Source: Mesorhizobium sp. STM 4661 (GTDB lineage: Bacteria; Pseudomonadota; Alphaproteobacteria; Rhizobiales; Rhizobiaceae). From it: 64,000 bases of DNA. Every line of letters starts with the position of its first letter. Position 1 is the stretch's first letter. The position numbers and the translations under genes are program-made. Shown here piece after piece: positions 1 to 8,192 of the stretch. Where the stretch lies: contig NZ_CAAF010000018.1 in NCBI RefSeq assembly GCF_000359125.1, positions 1-64,000 of the forward strand, given 5' to 3'. The notes under the pieces are model-generated. The model saw nothing but the letters and a program-made list of their open reading frames with translations. It was not told the DNA's origin and made no database searches.

Positions 1-117
1 GGGGGAGATTGGCAGCGTACCTGTCGATTGTAACGAAAACTTCATGGTTTCGAGATGCGGCTGAAACATTGAGGCTGGAGCTTGGTGGCGACGTTCAAAG
101 CCACCCAGGAGACAGCC

Positions 118-1686
118 ATGAACACAATTTCACGCCGCGCGTTCGTCACCTCCGCAAGCGCCGTTGGCCTCGTCGGCGCCTCGGGACTTGCGCTTCCCTA
201 TTATTCGCGTGCCAGCCAGCGGCCGGCTTTTACCCATGGCGTCCAGTCCGGCGATGTCGATGAAACCAGCGGCATGGTCTGGACGCGCACCGATCGCCCG
301 TCGCGCGTCATGTTCGAGGTTTCGTCGACGGAAAATTTCGCAAACGCCATCCGCCTTGCGCCGCTCGATACGTCGCCGGCCAGCGATTACACGGTGAAGC
401 GGCTGCTCACCGACCTCGCCTCCGACCAGGACATCTTCTACCGCATGACAGCGGCCGACCTCGCCGACATCAATGCCGTTTCCGAGCCGATCGTCGGCCG
501 TTTCCGGACGGCGCCGGCCTCGAAGCGCAACATTCGTTTCGCCTGGTCGGGCGACACTGCCGGCCAGGGCTGGGGCATCGACGAGACCGGCATGAAGACC
601 TACGCCACGATCGGCAAGCACACGCCCGACTTCTTCCTGCATTCCGGCGACACCATCTATGCCGACGGCCCGATGAAAGATGAGGTCGACCTTGCCGGCG
701 GCGGCAAATGGAAGAACACCGTGCTCATCGACGAAAAACGCAAGGTCGCCGAGACGCTGGACGAGTATCGGGCGCAGTGGAAATATAACATGATGGACAA
801 GAACGTGCTGGGCTTGAGCGCCATCTGTCCGACCTTCTACCAGTGGGACGACCATGAGGTGCTGAACAACTGGTCGGATTCGAAGGACCTGAGCGCTGAT
901 AGCCGCTACTCGGAAAAATCCATCCATGTGCTGGCGGCCCGCGCGGCGCGCGCCTTCCACGAGATGACGACGATCCGCTACGAACCGTCCGAACCCGGCC
1001 GCGTCTATCGCAAGATCGCCTATGGGCCGCTGCTCGATGTGTTCTTCCTCGACATGCGTTCCTATCGCGGTCCCAACGGTCCGGACATGCAGGATACGAT
1101 GACGCCGCAATCGCGCATCCTAGGCGAGCAGCAGACGAAGTGGCTGAAGCGCGAACTGGCAAACTCCAAGGCGACCTGGAAGATCATCGCCGCCGACATG
1201 CCGCTCGGTCTCGTCGTCTGGGATGACGGCGCCAAGAAGGTCGGCGCCGAGGCGGTCAGCAATGGCGACAACGGCCCGGCCAAGGGACGCGAGCTCGAGA
1301 TCGCCGACCTGTTGCGCTACATCAAGAATGCCGGCATCGGCAACACCGTGTGGCTGACCGCCGACGTGCACTACACCGCGGCGCATTACTACAATCCCGA
1401 CAAGGCGCAGTTCCAGGATTTCAACCCGTTCTGGGAATTCGTTTCGGGTCCGATCCATGCCGGCACGTTCGGTCCCAACGATTTCGACATGACCTTCGGT
1501 CCGGAGCTGAAATTCATCAAGGCGCCGACCGCCGAGCAAGGGCAGAACCTGCCGCCGTCGGCCGGCCTGCAGTTCTTCGGCCTTGTCGACATCGACGGCG
1601 CCACCGAACAAATGACGGTGCGGCTGATGGATCGCGACGACAACGAACTCTACAAGGTCACGCTCGATCCGGTGCGGTCGGCGTGA
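118..1686 (+). CDS. phoD: PhoD-like alkaline phosphatase / phosphodiesterase, Tat-exported
   Basis: Predicted secreted metallophosphatase of the PhoD family, which removes phosphate from phosphomono- or diesters in the periplasm. The 522-residue protein opens with a Tat signal (S-R-R-A-F at residues 5-9, then a hydrophobic stretch to about residue 35). An N-terminal beta domain follows, then the metallophosphatase core. Metal-ligand motifs are visible: SGDT around residue 177, WDDHE at 243-247 and ADVH at 415-418. The ATG at 118 is chosen because the Tat motif starts right after it; an upstream in-frame start at 82 would add 12 unrelated residues. A small secreted-protein gene lies convergent downstream. 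The family call is firm. Substrate and phosphate regulation cannot be read from the sequence, and no clear Pho box was recognised in the 117 bases upstream. Confidence 0.9.
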   Translation: MNTISRRAFVTSASAVGLVGASGLALPYYSRASQRPAFTHGVQSGDVDETSGMVWTRTDRPSRVMFEVSSTENFANAIRLAPLDTSPASDYTVKRLLTDLASDQDIFYRMTAADLADINAVSEPIVGRFRTAPASKRNIRFAWSGDTAGQGWGIDETGMKTYATIGKHTPDFFLHSGDTIYADGPMKDEVDLAGGGKWKNTVLIDEKRKVAETLDEYRAQWKYNMMDKNVLGLSAICPTFYQWDDHEVLNNWSDSKDLSADSRYSEKSIHVLAARAARAFHEMTTIRYEPSEPGRVYRKIAYGPLLDVFFLDMRSYRGPNGPDMQDTMTPQSRILGEQQTKWLKRELANSKATWKIIAADMPLGLVVWDDGAKKVGAEAVSNGDNGPAKGRELEIADLLRYIKNAGIGNTVWLTADVHYTAAHYYNPDKAQFQDFNPFWEFVSGPIHAGTFGPNDFDMTFGPELKFIKAPTAEQGQNLPPSAGLQFFGLVDIDGATEQMTVRLMDRDDNELYKVTLDPVRSA

Positions 1687-1696
1687 GGACTGCTGA

Positions 1697-1978
1697 TCAG
1701 TCCGGGTAGCAGACGGACGGAATCTTGGGCCAGACCGCGCTGTCGCAGCCGGCGGCCTGCTGCCTCTGCTTGAAGGAGGCACTGACCGGCCCGGTCACCA
1801 CCGGGTCGACGCCATAGGGGGCGTCGGCGAAAAGCCGCTCGGCCGTCTGTGTGTCGGACTTCAGGGCAGCGCCCGCATCCTTGACCGTCGCAGCCGACTG
1901 CGCGGCGCCCGCCGCGAGAATCACGGCGAGAGCTGCCCATGCCAGGATCGGACGCAGTCTGCTGAGGGGATCGATCAT
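1697..1978 (-). CDS. Small secreted hypothetical protein with two C-terminal cysteines
   Basis: A 93-residue protein whose family I do not recognise. It has a short basic start, a hydrophobic segment (about residues 9-28) and an A-Q-S-A-like cleavage site, so export to the periplasm is likely. The mature part is about 65 residues. It carries two cysteines in the last 20 residues (A-G-C-D and V-C-Y-P-D), which could form a disulfide. The start at 1978 is preferred over the longer reading from 2032, because the signal peptide begins right after it. It is convergent with the phosphatase gene, only 10 bases separating the two stops. Coding is supported by the signal peptide and a clean frame; the function is unknown. 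Confidence 0.6.
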   Translation of the reverse strand: MIDPLSRLRPILAWAALAVILAAGAAQSAATVKDAGAALKSDTQTAERLFADAPYGVDPVVTGPVSASFKQRQQAAGCDSAVWPKIPSVCYPD

Positions 1979-2179
1979 GAAAATTGAACTGCTCGGAGCC
2001 GGCAAGGTTCCGCCTTGGTTAACAAAAAACATTTGACACGAAGAGGCTTAAGAATTGGTGACCAGATATTTGGGTAGCGGCATCCTCTTTCGCAAATGCG
2101 AAAAACCCTGTATGAGCCGCGCAACTGAAAGAGGCGGCGCCTTTTGGCCTGCTGCCTGCAACGCTCCCGAGACCACAAC

Positions 2180-4009
2180 ATGAAAATTCGTAATATCGCG
2201 ATCATCGCGCACGTCGACCATGGAAAAACCACCCTCGTCGACCAGCTTTTGAAGCAGTCCGGTTCCTTCCGCGACAACCAGCGCGTCGCCGAGCGCGCCA
2301 TGGATTCCAACGACCTCGAAAAGGAACGCGGTATCACCATCCTGGCCAAGGCGACCTCGGTCGACTGGAAGGACACCCGCATCAACATCGTCGACACGCC
2401 CGGCCACGCCGATTTCGGCGGCGAGGTCGAGCGCATCCTGTCGATGGTGGATTCGGCCATCGTGCTGGTCGACGCCGCCGAGGGGCCGATGCCGCAGACC
2501 AAGTTCGTGGTCGGCAAGGCGCTCAAGGTCGGCCTGAAGCCGATCGTCGTCATCAACAAGATCGACCGCCCCGACGCCCGCCATGTCGAGGTGGTCAACG
2601 AGGTGTTCGACCTGTTTGCAGCGCTTGACGCCACCGACGAACAGCTTGATTTCCCGATCCTCTACGGCTCGGGCCGCGACGGCTGGGTCTCTGAGAATCC
2701 CGAAGGTCCGAAGGACCAGGGCCTGGCGCCGCTGTTCGACCTCGTCATCAAGCATGTGCCGGCGCCGACCGTGCATCCCGGCCCGTTCCGCATGATCGGC
2801 ACCATCCTGGAGGCCAATCCCTTCCTCGGCCGCATCATCACCGGCCGCATCGAGAGCGGCACGCTGAAATCCAATCAGGCGGTCAAGGTGCTGCACCATG
2901 ACGGCACCCAGATCGAAACCGGCCGCGTCTCGAAGATCCTCGCCTTCCGCGGGCTCGAGCGCCAGCCGATCGACGAAGCGCAGGCGGGCGATATCGTCGC
3001 CATCGCCGGCTTGTCGAAAGGCACCGTCGCCGACACGTTCTGCGACCCGGCGGTGAGCGAACCGCTGCATGCGCAGCCGATCGATCCGCCGACGGTGACC
3101 ATGTCCTTCCTGGTCAACGACTCGCCGCTGGCCGGCACCGAAGGTGACAAGGTGACCAGCCGCGTCATCCGCGACCGCCTGCTGCGTGAGGCCGAAGGCA
3201 ATGTCGCGCTGAAGATCGAGGAATCGCCGGACAAGGATTCGTTCTTCGTTTCCGGACGCGGCGAATTGCAGCTTGCCGTGCTGATCGAGACGATGCGCCG
3301 CGAGGGCTTCGAGATCGCCGTCTCGCGGCCGCGCGTCGTCATGCAGAAGGGCGACAATGGCGAATTGCTGGAGCCGGTCGAGGAAGTCGTCATCGACGTC
3401 GACGAGGAACATGCCGGCGTCGTCGTGCAGAAGATGTCGGAGCGCAAGGCCGAAATGGTCGAACTGCGCCCGTCCGGCGGCAACCGCCAGCGCATCGTCT
3501 TCCACGCGCCGACGCGCGGCCTGATCGGCTACCAGTCGGAACTGTTGACCGACACGCGCGGCACCGCCGTCATGAACCGGCTGTTCCATGCCTACGAGCC
3601 CTACAAGGGCGAATTGCCGGGCCGCACCAATGGCGTGCTAATCTCCAACGAGCAGGGCGAGTCGGTGGCTTACGCCATGTGGAACCTGGAAGACCGCGGA
3701 CCGATGGTCATCGATCCGGGCGTCAAGGTCTATCAGGGCATGATCATCGGCATCCATAGCCGCGACAACGACCTCGAAGTGAATGTGCTGAAGGGCAAGA
3801 AGCTCACCAACATCCGCGCCGCCGGCAAGGATGAAGCGGTCAAGCTGACGCCGCCGATCCGCATGACGCTGGAGCGGGCGCTGGCCTGGATCCAGGACGA
3901 TGAACTGGTCGAGGTGACGCCGAAGACCATCCGGCTGCGCAAGCTCTATCTCGACCCGAACGAGCGCAAGCGCTTCGAGAAGTCGGCCAAGGTGGTTGGC
4001 GCGGCGTAA
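2180..4009 (+). CDS. typA: Ribosome-associated GTPase TypA/BipA
   Basis: Translation-factor GTPase of the EF-G/LepA superfamily that acts on the ribosome under stress and in subunit assembly. The 609-residue length is normal for the family. The GTPase motifs are intact: P-loop AHVDHGKT at residues 10-17, DTPGH near 72-76 and NKID at 126-129. Domain II, an EF-G-like domain and the conserved C-terminal region (GERTNG-like P-G-R-T-N-G segment, then the R-K-R-F-E-K tail) follow. The ATG at 2180 opens directly on the conserved start of the protein; the in-frame codon at 2144 adds 12 unrelated residues. It stands alone, with a hairpin terminator 30 bases after the stop. Confidence 0.96.
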   Translation: MKIRNIAIIAHVDHGKTTLVDQLLKQSGSFRDNQRVAERAMDSNDLEKERGITILAKATSVDWKDTRINIVDTPGHADFGGEVERILSMVDSAIVLVDAAEGPMPQTKFVVGKALKVGLKPIVVINKIDRPDARHVEVVNEVFDLFAALDATDEQLDFPILYGSGRDGWVSENPEGPKDQGLAPLFDLVIKHVPAPTVHPGPFRMIGTILEANPFLGRIITGRIESGTLKSNQAVKVLHHDGTQIETGRVSKILAFRGLERQPIDEAQAGDIVAIAGLSKGTVADTFCDPAVSEPLHAQPIDPPTVTMSFLVNDSPLAGTEGDKVTSRVIRDRLLREAEGNVALKIEESPDKDSFFVSGRGELQLAVLIETMRREGFEIAVSRPRVVMQKGDNGELLEPVEEVVIDVDEEHAGVVVQKMSERKAEMVELRPSGGNRQRIVFHAPTRGLIGYQSELLTDTRGTAVMNRLFHAYEPYKGELPGRTNGVLISNEQGESVAYAMWNLEDRGPMVIDPGVKVYQGMIIGIHSRDNDLEVNVLKGKKLTNIRAAGKDEAVKLTPPIRMTLERALAWIQDDELVEVTPKTIRLRKLYLDPNERKRFEKSAKVVGAA

Positions 4010-4036
4010 ACCTCTTTCTCCTGAAACAATAATCGA

Positions 4037-4061
4037 GAGGGAGCACTGCTCCCTCCCTTTT
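4037..4061 (+). terminator. Rho-independent terminator after typA
   Basis: A 7-bp stem (GAGGGAG / CTCCCTC) with a CACTG loop, followed by CCTTTTGCTTT. It lies 28 bases after the typA stop and just beyond the 3' end of the opposing DUF1062 gene, so it may serve both. Confidence 0.65.
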
Positions 4062-4064
4062 GCT

Positions 4065-4690
4065 TTACCCGCCGGCGGCCGAGACGATGGCGTCGCGGTC
4101 GGTTTCGCCGGCCAGATCGATGCGGATCACCGTGCCCTCGCGGGCCGGCCTGCGCAGGGCCTTGGCCCCTCTGGTGCCACGACCAGCAATCGTTTGTCTT
4201 CCCAGACCTGAAGCCTCGACCTGGAGATGCCGAGTTCAACGGCCAGCAGACGGTCGAGGCGCAACGATGTCGGCATTTCCAGTTCGAGTTGGAGTTCCAG
4301 GGCCACCGTATTTTCCTGCCCGCCATCCAGCACCTGTTTGCGGACGGCTACCTCGGAAAATTCCTCTACTCGCCCGATCCGGCTTCTGATCGCGGTGGTG
4401 TCGAAAGCGTGGCGGCGGGCAAGCGCTGGATCGTTGCTTTCGAGTGCAGCCAGCAGCGCCGGCTCGATGTCGCGGCGGTTGCACCGCTCCAGAATCCCGA
4501 AATTCCAGGAATTCTCGCAATTGATGCAGCGGTAGATCAGCCAGGCGTCGATGCGTTTGCCGTTGGCATTGACACGGAATTTTTCGCTGCATTGATACGG
4601 CTTGGTGCCGCCGCAGCGATTGCAGTTGATGAGCGGTCGAGGCGCGGTTTTGGGCGCGATCGTCCAGCGGATACGCAGCAGTGCAGACAT
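4065..4690 (-). pseudogene. DUF1062 family protein, frameshifted near its 3' end
   Basis: Reading from 4690, the first 171 codons give a recognisable DUF1062 protein. It has an N-terminal zinc-ribbon-like region with two C-x-x-C pairs (CNRCGG around residue 23 and CINC around residue 55) and the W-x-I-Y-R-C core. After codon 171 (bases 4178-4180) the frame runs into an early stop at 4127. The expected tail continues in another frame: G-A-K-A-L-R-R-P-A-R-E-G-T-V-I-R-I-D-L then A-G-E-T-D-R, ending at the TAA at 4065-4067. Exactly one base is missing around 4176-4178, where GTGGCACC would read GTGGGCACC. The restored protein would be about 208 residues. It may be a true pseudogene or a sequence error. 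The family has no established function. Confidence 0.75.
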
Positions 4691-5083
4691 GCCGAAAAGC
4701 CCTTCCCGTCGGGAAGTTCATCAGATCGGCGATGTCGAGATGCCCATGCGGGCACGGCGTGGCGAGAGGCTGCGGCAGTTGGAAATCAGGCGTCGCGGGA
4801 GCGCGACGGCGGTTCAGTAATGCCAAACCGGTCTCGAACGCCACCCTGAGGAACACATTGAATTTAGAGGGGCATCGCGAATGCAATGCCTCGCATTGTG
4901 TCGGGGGAGTTGACGAGACCGGCGGTTACTGGGGCAAAGTGAAGCTCGAAATGGGTGTCGGGATGGAACTTCTAGCCGCGACATGTTTGGCGGACAAGGC
5001 TCTTCTTCGGCTGGCGCTACCGTTGCCCGGCCAGTTGGGCTAGTCTTGCGTGAGAGCCAACGCCCGAAAACAGAGATACGGTC
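4691..5083. other. Intergenic stretch with no supported gene
   Basis: About 390 bases between the divergent DUF1062 gene and the LysE-type gene. Open frames exist on both strands but none shows a recognisable protein, a signal peptide or a convincing ribosome site. It presumably holds both promoters. No repeat or clear hairpin was seen. Confidence 0.5.
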
Positions 5084-5698
5084 ATGCACTTCACCTCGCT
5101 TCTCATCTTTGCCGGCGCCCTGCTTGTCGCTGCCGGCTCACCCGGCCCTTCGATCGCCGCGCTCGTGGCGCGCGTCATTTCAAAAGGCTTTCGCGATGTG
5201 TTCCCGTTCCTGCTCGCCATGTGGATCGGCGAGGGCATCTGGCTGTCGCTGGCGGTGTTCGGGCTGGCCGTGGTGGCGCAGACGTTTCACTTCGCTTTCG
5301 TCGTCGTGAAATGGGTCGGCGTCGCCTATCTCGCATACCTCGCCTGGAAGATGTGGACGGCCCCTGTCGAGGCGCGCGAGGGCGAGATGCCGCGCGAAGA
5401 TTCGGCCGTCAAGCTGTTCTTCGCCGGCATGGCGGTGACGCTCGGCAACCCCAAGATCATGATGTTCTATCTGGCGCTGTTGCCGACCATCATCGACCTC
5501 GCTTCGGTCAGCATTGTCGGCTGGGTCGAGCTGACGGCTACCATGGCGGTGGTTCTCATCGCCATCGACCTGGCATGGGTACTCGCTGCCTCGCAGGCGC
5601 GAAAACTGCTCAGGAGCAAACGCGCGATGAAGGTTGCTAACCGCATCAGCGCCGGCACCATGGCAGGTGCTGCGGCGGCGATCGCGGCGCGATCCTGA
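5084..5698 (+). CDS. LysE/RhtB family amino-acid exporter
   Basis: Inner-membrane exporter of the LysE/RhtB superfamily, whose members expel amino acids or related small molecules. The 204 residues carry about six hydrophobic segments. Both family signatures are present: GSPGPS with the following I-A-A-L-V at residues 18-27, and TLGNPKIMMFYLALLP around residues 117-132. The substrate cannot be predicted, because the family is broad. The TGA stop lies in the left arm of a palindromic repeat, so the repeat has become part of this gene's 3' end. Confidence 0.87.
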   Translation: MHFTSLLIFAGALLVAAGSPGPSIAALVARVISKGFRDVFPFLLAMWIGEGIWLSLAVFGLAVVAQTFHFAFVVVKWVGVAYLAYLAWKMWTAPVEAREGEMPREDSAVKLFFAGMAVTLGNPKIMMFYLALLPTIIDLASVSIVGWVELTATMAVVLIAIDLAWVLAASQARKLLRSKRAMKVANRISAGTMAGAAAAIAARS

Positions 5699-5766
5699 GC
5701 ATGATCCCGAAAAGTGGGAACCGGTTTTCTCGGACAAACGGTTCGTTTGTCCAGAGATCATGCTCA
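5696..5766. repeat. Rhizobial-type intergenic palindrome
   Basis: Outer arms TGAGCATGATC (5696-5706) and GATCATGCTCA (5756-5766) are perfect inverted repeats. A second hairpin sits inside (GGACAAACG / CGTTTGTCC, near 5732-5752), next to the core AAAAGTGGGAACCGGTTTT. This nested layout matches the short mosaic palindromes common in Rhizobium and Mesorhizobium. It also fills the gap between two convergent genes, where it may act as a terminator. The first three bases are the stop codon of the LysE-type gene. Confidence 0.75.
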
Positions 5767-5779
5767 AACTAACGGCGCG

Positions 5780-6103
5780 TCACATCATTTCGACGATCGG
5801 CGCGATCTCGACGCTGAAACCCGGGTCCGTCAGGATCGGGCAATCCTTGGCCTTGGCGACGGCATCGTCGATGTCTTTCGCTTCGATGATCGTATAGCCG
5901 GCGGTCGGATTGCTGCCACCATTGTTCTCGACCTTGCCGCCCGGCAGCACGGTCTTCGACATGCCGACCGGATTGCCGCCGTCGACAACGGCCGAGCCAA
6001 GCTTGGCGTACCAGCCGTTCCAGGCGTCCATCGCTGCTTTCCGCTCGGCCTCGTCGGTCGGCATCTTGCCCGAGCCATGATAGACGTAGAGAAATTTCGC
6101 CAT
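5780..6103 (-). CDS. YciI/DGPF-type small dimeric alpha-beta barrel protein
   Basis: A 107-residue protein beginning M-A-K-F-L-Y-V-Y-H-G-S-G, resembling the YciI/YCII-related (DGPF) fold. These are small ferredoxin-like alpha-beta barrel proteins, often without a known substrate. The start at 6103 is fixed by a strong GGGAGGAG ribosome site just upstream. A longer in-frame reading from 6187 lacks such a site. The protein ends in M-M. It stands alone, convergent with the LysE-type gene across the palindrome. The fold call is moderately sure and the function open. Confidence 0.78.
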   Translation of the reverse strand: MAKFLYVYHGSGKMPTDEAERKAAMDAWNGWYAKLGSAVVDGGNPVGMSKTVLPGGKVENNGGSNPTAGYTIIEAKDIDDAVAKAKDCPILTDPGFSVEIAPIVEMM

Positions 6104-6430
6104 GTTCTCCTCCCTTGATCCACGGCATCGAACCGGCATGCGGTCATGCTGCATGGCGATCATCGGGCCAAACCGGCAAACAAGCAACGAGAATGCGAAG
6201 CAGCTAATATAAGGCGCGGGGGATTCGCAACCGCGATGCCCATCGTGGCATCGCGTGAGGCATCCTTCGGTCGCGTTCTAATTGGGCAGCACGCCGGCCG
6301 TCGATGGCCGGTGCCGCCGCAGCCATCGCGGTGCGGTAAAGTCGAGGAGTGGCTTTGGAAGGTCACTATATTCCCCATGCCCCTACATGTGGTAATCCAA
6401 CTGCAGAGGTGGGGAATATCAGGGCAGAAA
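6104..6430. other. Intergenic region before the RusA-like gene
   Basis: About 330 bases between divergent genes, holding no supported gene. Around 6377 there is an in-frame ATG that could extend the RusA-like protein by 18 residues. From about 6360 onward the base composition becomes visibly richer in A and T than the flanking core genes, so the left edge of a transferred segment probably lies here. Confidence 0.45.
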
Positions 6431-6844
6431 ATGGAGATCGTGTTTCCGATCGAGTTCGTTGTCTGCGGAACGCCTGTCTCTCACCAAGCCAAACGTCCTG
6501 AATCTCGGGAGCAGTGGAAGGACGAGGTCCGCAATTCAAGCCAGCCAGCGCTTCCGGATCCGCATTTTGCTAGTACCGATCGGATCGCCGTGACACTATT
6601 TTATTTCCCACCCGAACCGATGCAGGGCGATATAGACAATATCGTCAAGCTTGTTCTCGATGCGTGCTGCCCCCACATCTATCTCGATGATTCACAGGTC
6701 GAGCGCGTCGTCGTTCAGAAGTTTGAACCAGACCACCTGTTCAGCTTCGGCAATCCTTCTGCTACATTCGTGCACGCCTTTGAAGGTGCCAAGCCAGCTC
6801 TGTATGTTCGGATTTCGAATGATCCGCATGAGGAACTACAATGA
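6431..6844 (+). CDS. RusA-like Holliday-junction resolvase
   Basis: A 137-residue protein matching the RusA family of small structure-specific nucleases, which cut four-way DNA junctions. The diagnostic acidic cluster is intact: G-D-I-D-N-I-V-K then L-V-L-D (about residues 60-74), and Y-L-D-D-S-Q-V shortly after. These supply the Asp residues and Lys expected of the active site. The N-terminus F-V-V-C-G-T-P-V also fits. The ATG at 6431 is chosen because the conserved strand begins five residues later; 6377 is an alternative. The stop overlaps the next gene's start as ATGA, so the two are co-translated. RusA genes are usually phage-borne, yet no phage gene is nearby. Composition is AT-richer than the neighbours, suggesting transfer. 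Confidence 0.72.
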   Translation: MEIVFPIEFVVCGTPVSHQAKRPESREQWKDEVRNSSQPALPDPHFASTDRIAVTLFYFPPEPMQGDIDNIVKLVLDACCPHIYLDDSQVERVVVQKFEPDHLFSFGNPSATFVHAFEGAKPALYVRISNDPHEELQ

Positions 6845-7485
6845 AGTCGGACATTCTTGAACAGACCGTTTTGGAGAGTTTGCTCCCCGAGTTGGAAGCC
6901 GATGGGTATCAGGTCATCAGAGAGCCCCGACGCCCAATAGTCCCCCCCTTTCTCGGCTCATATCTCCCCGATCTAATCGCATTGAGGGAGGACGGTAACC
7001 TAGCTATAGAAGTCGTGTCTAAGGCCGATCCAGAAAGTCGAAAACTGGACGACATCGCCAGGCTGTTTGATGGTCAAAAAGGCTGGAAGTTTCGGATTTA
7101 TTGGGCTTCTAAGTCGGACATCGAGGAGCCACTCCGGGCACAATCGATCAACGACATCGAAGAAGCGCTCGGTCAGGCGCAAACGCTTGTTGCCGAAAGT
7201 CACACCTCTGCAGGTTTCCTGTTGTCGTGGGCAATCTTCGAGGCAATCGCTCGTAGAATTCTCGCAGATCGATTTGGTCGACCGCAGACTCCGGGACGCC
7301 TTATCGAAATTATGGCCAATCAGGGAATACTTACACATAGTGAGGCGCACCGCCTGCGATCGTTAGCGAGTTTTCGTAATAGGTTCATTCATGGCGAGCT
7401 TGATGTCGGGGTTACCGCCGATGAGGCTGGCGAATTTCTGCAGATTCTTCAAAGTCTGATGACGATAGCCAGTCATCCAGCCTGA
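6841..7485 (+). CDS. Putative nuclease-like protein with HEPN-like C-terminal half
   Basis: A 214-residue protein I do not recognise by name. Residues 1 to about 95 look like a restriction-endonuclease-type fold: P-D-L-I-A-L near residue 44, then L-A-I-E-V-V-S-K about a dozen residues later. This recalls a PD-(D/E)xK site, although the Lys sits four residues after the Glu instead of two. Residues from about 100 onward are helical. They carry L-L-S-W-A-I-F-E-A-I-A-R and then L-A-S-F-R-N-R-F-I-H-G, an R-x4-H motif like that of HEPN RNases and toxin or defence proteins. It overlaps the RusA-like gene by 4 bases and is convergent with the peroxidase-related gene. Nuclease and HEPN assignments are inference from short motifs. 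Confidence 0.6.
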   Translation: MKSDILEQTVLESLLPELEADGYQVIREPRRPIVPPFLGSYLPDLIALREDGNLAIEVVSKADPESRKLDDIARLFDGQKGWKFRIYWASKSDIEEPLRAQSINDIEEALGQAQTLVAESHTSAGFLLSWAIFEAIARRILADRFGRPQTPGRLIEIMANQGILTHSEAHRLRSLASFRNRFIHGELDVGVTADEAGEFLQILQSLMTIASHPA

Positions 7486-7492
7486 CGATCCC

Positions 7493-8056
7493 CTATCGCG
7501 CCATGGCGTGGTATTCGTCGTTCGGCCGCATGTCGATCGCCGCCGCCACCCGGTTCGACATGTTGAAGAAGGCTGCTGTCGAGGCGATGTCCCAGATGTC
7601 GCGGTCGGTAAAGCCGGCCTGGCGAAGTGCTGCCCGATCGGCCTCGACGATCTTAGCCGGCTCCTCGGTCAGCTTGACCGCGAATTCAAGCATCGCCTTT
7701 TGTCTGTCGGAAAGGTCGGCGGCGCGGAAATTCATCGCCATCATCTCGCCGAAGGCCGGATCGCCGGAAAGCTGGCGCACCGCCGCGCCATGGGCGGTCA
7801 GGCAATAGTAGCAGTGGTTGATGGAGGAGACGGCGACCGCGATCATCTCGCGCTCCAGCTTCGACAGGCCCGAGTCGCCCAGCATCAGGTCATTGTACAT
7901 GTCGGTGAAGGCGCGCAGCTTCTTCTCGTCGAAGGCGTAGGCCAGGAGCACATTGGGAACGAGGCCGAGCTTCTCCTCGCATTTGGCGAAATAGGCTTTC
8001 GTCGCTTCGCTCAATTCCGCCTGCGCGAGGTCAAGCGCCGTAATTTTCCCGGGCAT
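7493..8056 (-). CDS. Peroxidase-related, AhpD/carboxymuconolactone-decarboxylase-like protein
   Basis: A 187-residue all-helical protein of the AhpD/CMD superfamily, in the branch usually annotated as uncharacterised peroxidase-related enzymes. The redox motif H-C-Y-Y-C-L-T-A-H is at residues 81-89, giving the Cys-x-x-Cys pair (82 and 85) and downstream His expected for a thiol peroxidase. The start at 8056 is taken because the conserved protein begins there after a GGAGAAA ribosome site; the frame is open up to 8140. It is divergent from the NAD-GDH gene, and its stop lies 7 bases from the stop of the convergent HEPN-like gene. Confidence 0.85.
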   Translation of the reverse strand: MPGKITALDLAQAELSEATKAYFAKCEEKLGLVPNVLLAYAFDEKKLRAFTDMYNDLMLGDSGLSKLEREMIAVAVSSINHCYYCLTAHGAAVRQLSGDPAFGEMMAMNFRAADLSDRQKAMLEFAVKLTEEPAKIVEADRAALRQAGFTDRDIWDIASTAAFFNMSNRVAAAIDMRPNDEYHAMAR

Positions 8057-8192
8057 CGGGCATTTCTCCTCTTTCACTGGCGGTTTGGCGCCGATTTCCG
8101 ACATTTCGTCGCAAGCCGTCAAACCTTTGTCGCCAAACACCGGTCATCTGCTACCATAGTTGCAAAAGCATGTGACGGGAGGGATTGGCATC

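Noticed and set aside
130..1110. Long minus-strand ORF opposite the PhoD-like gene
   Set aside because: It is a GC-driven shadow: Arg/Gly/His-rich, no motif, and the plus-strand gene is clear.
2048..3589. 513-residue minus-strand ORF opposite typA
   Set aside because: Composition rich in D, H, R and V with no domain; it mirrors the typA codons.
4814..5089. Small ORFs on both strands in the 4.7-5.08 kb gap
   Set aside because: No motif, signal peptide or ribosome site supports any of them.
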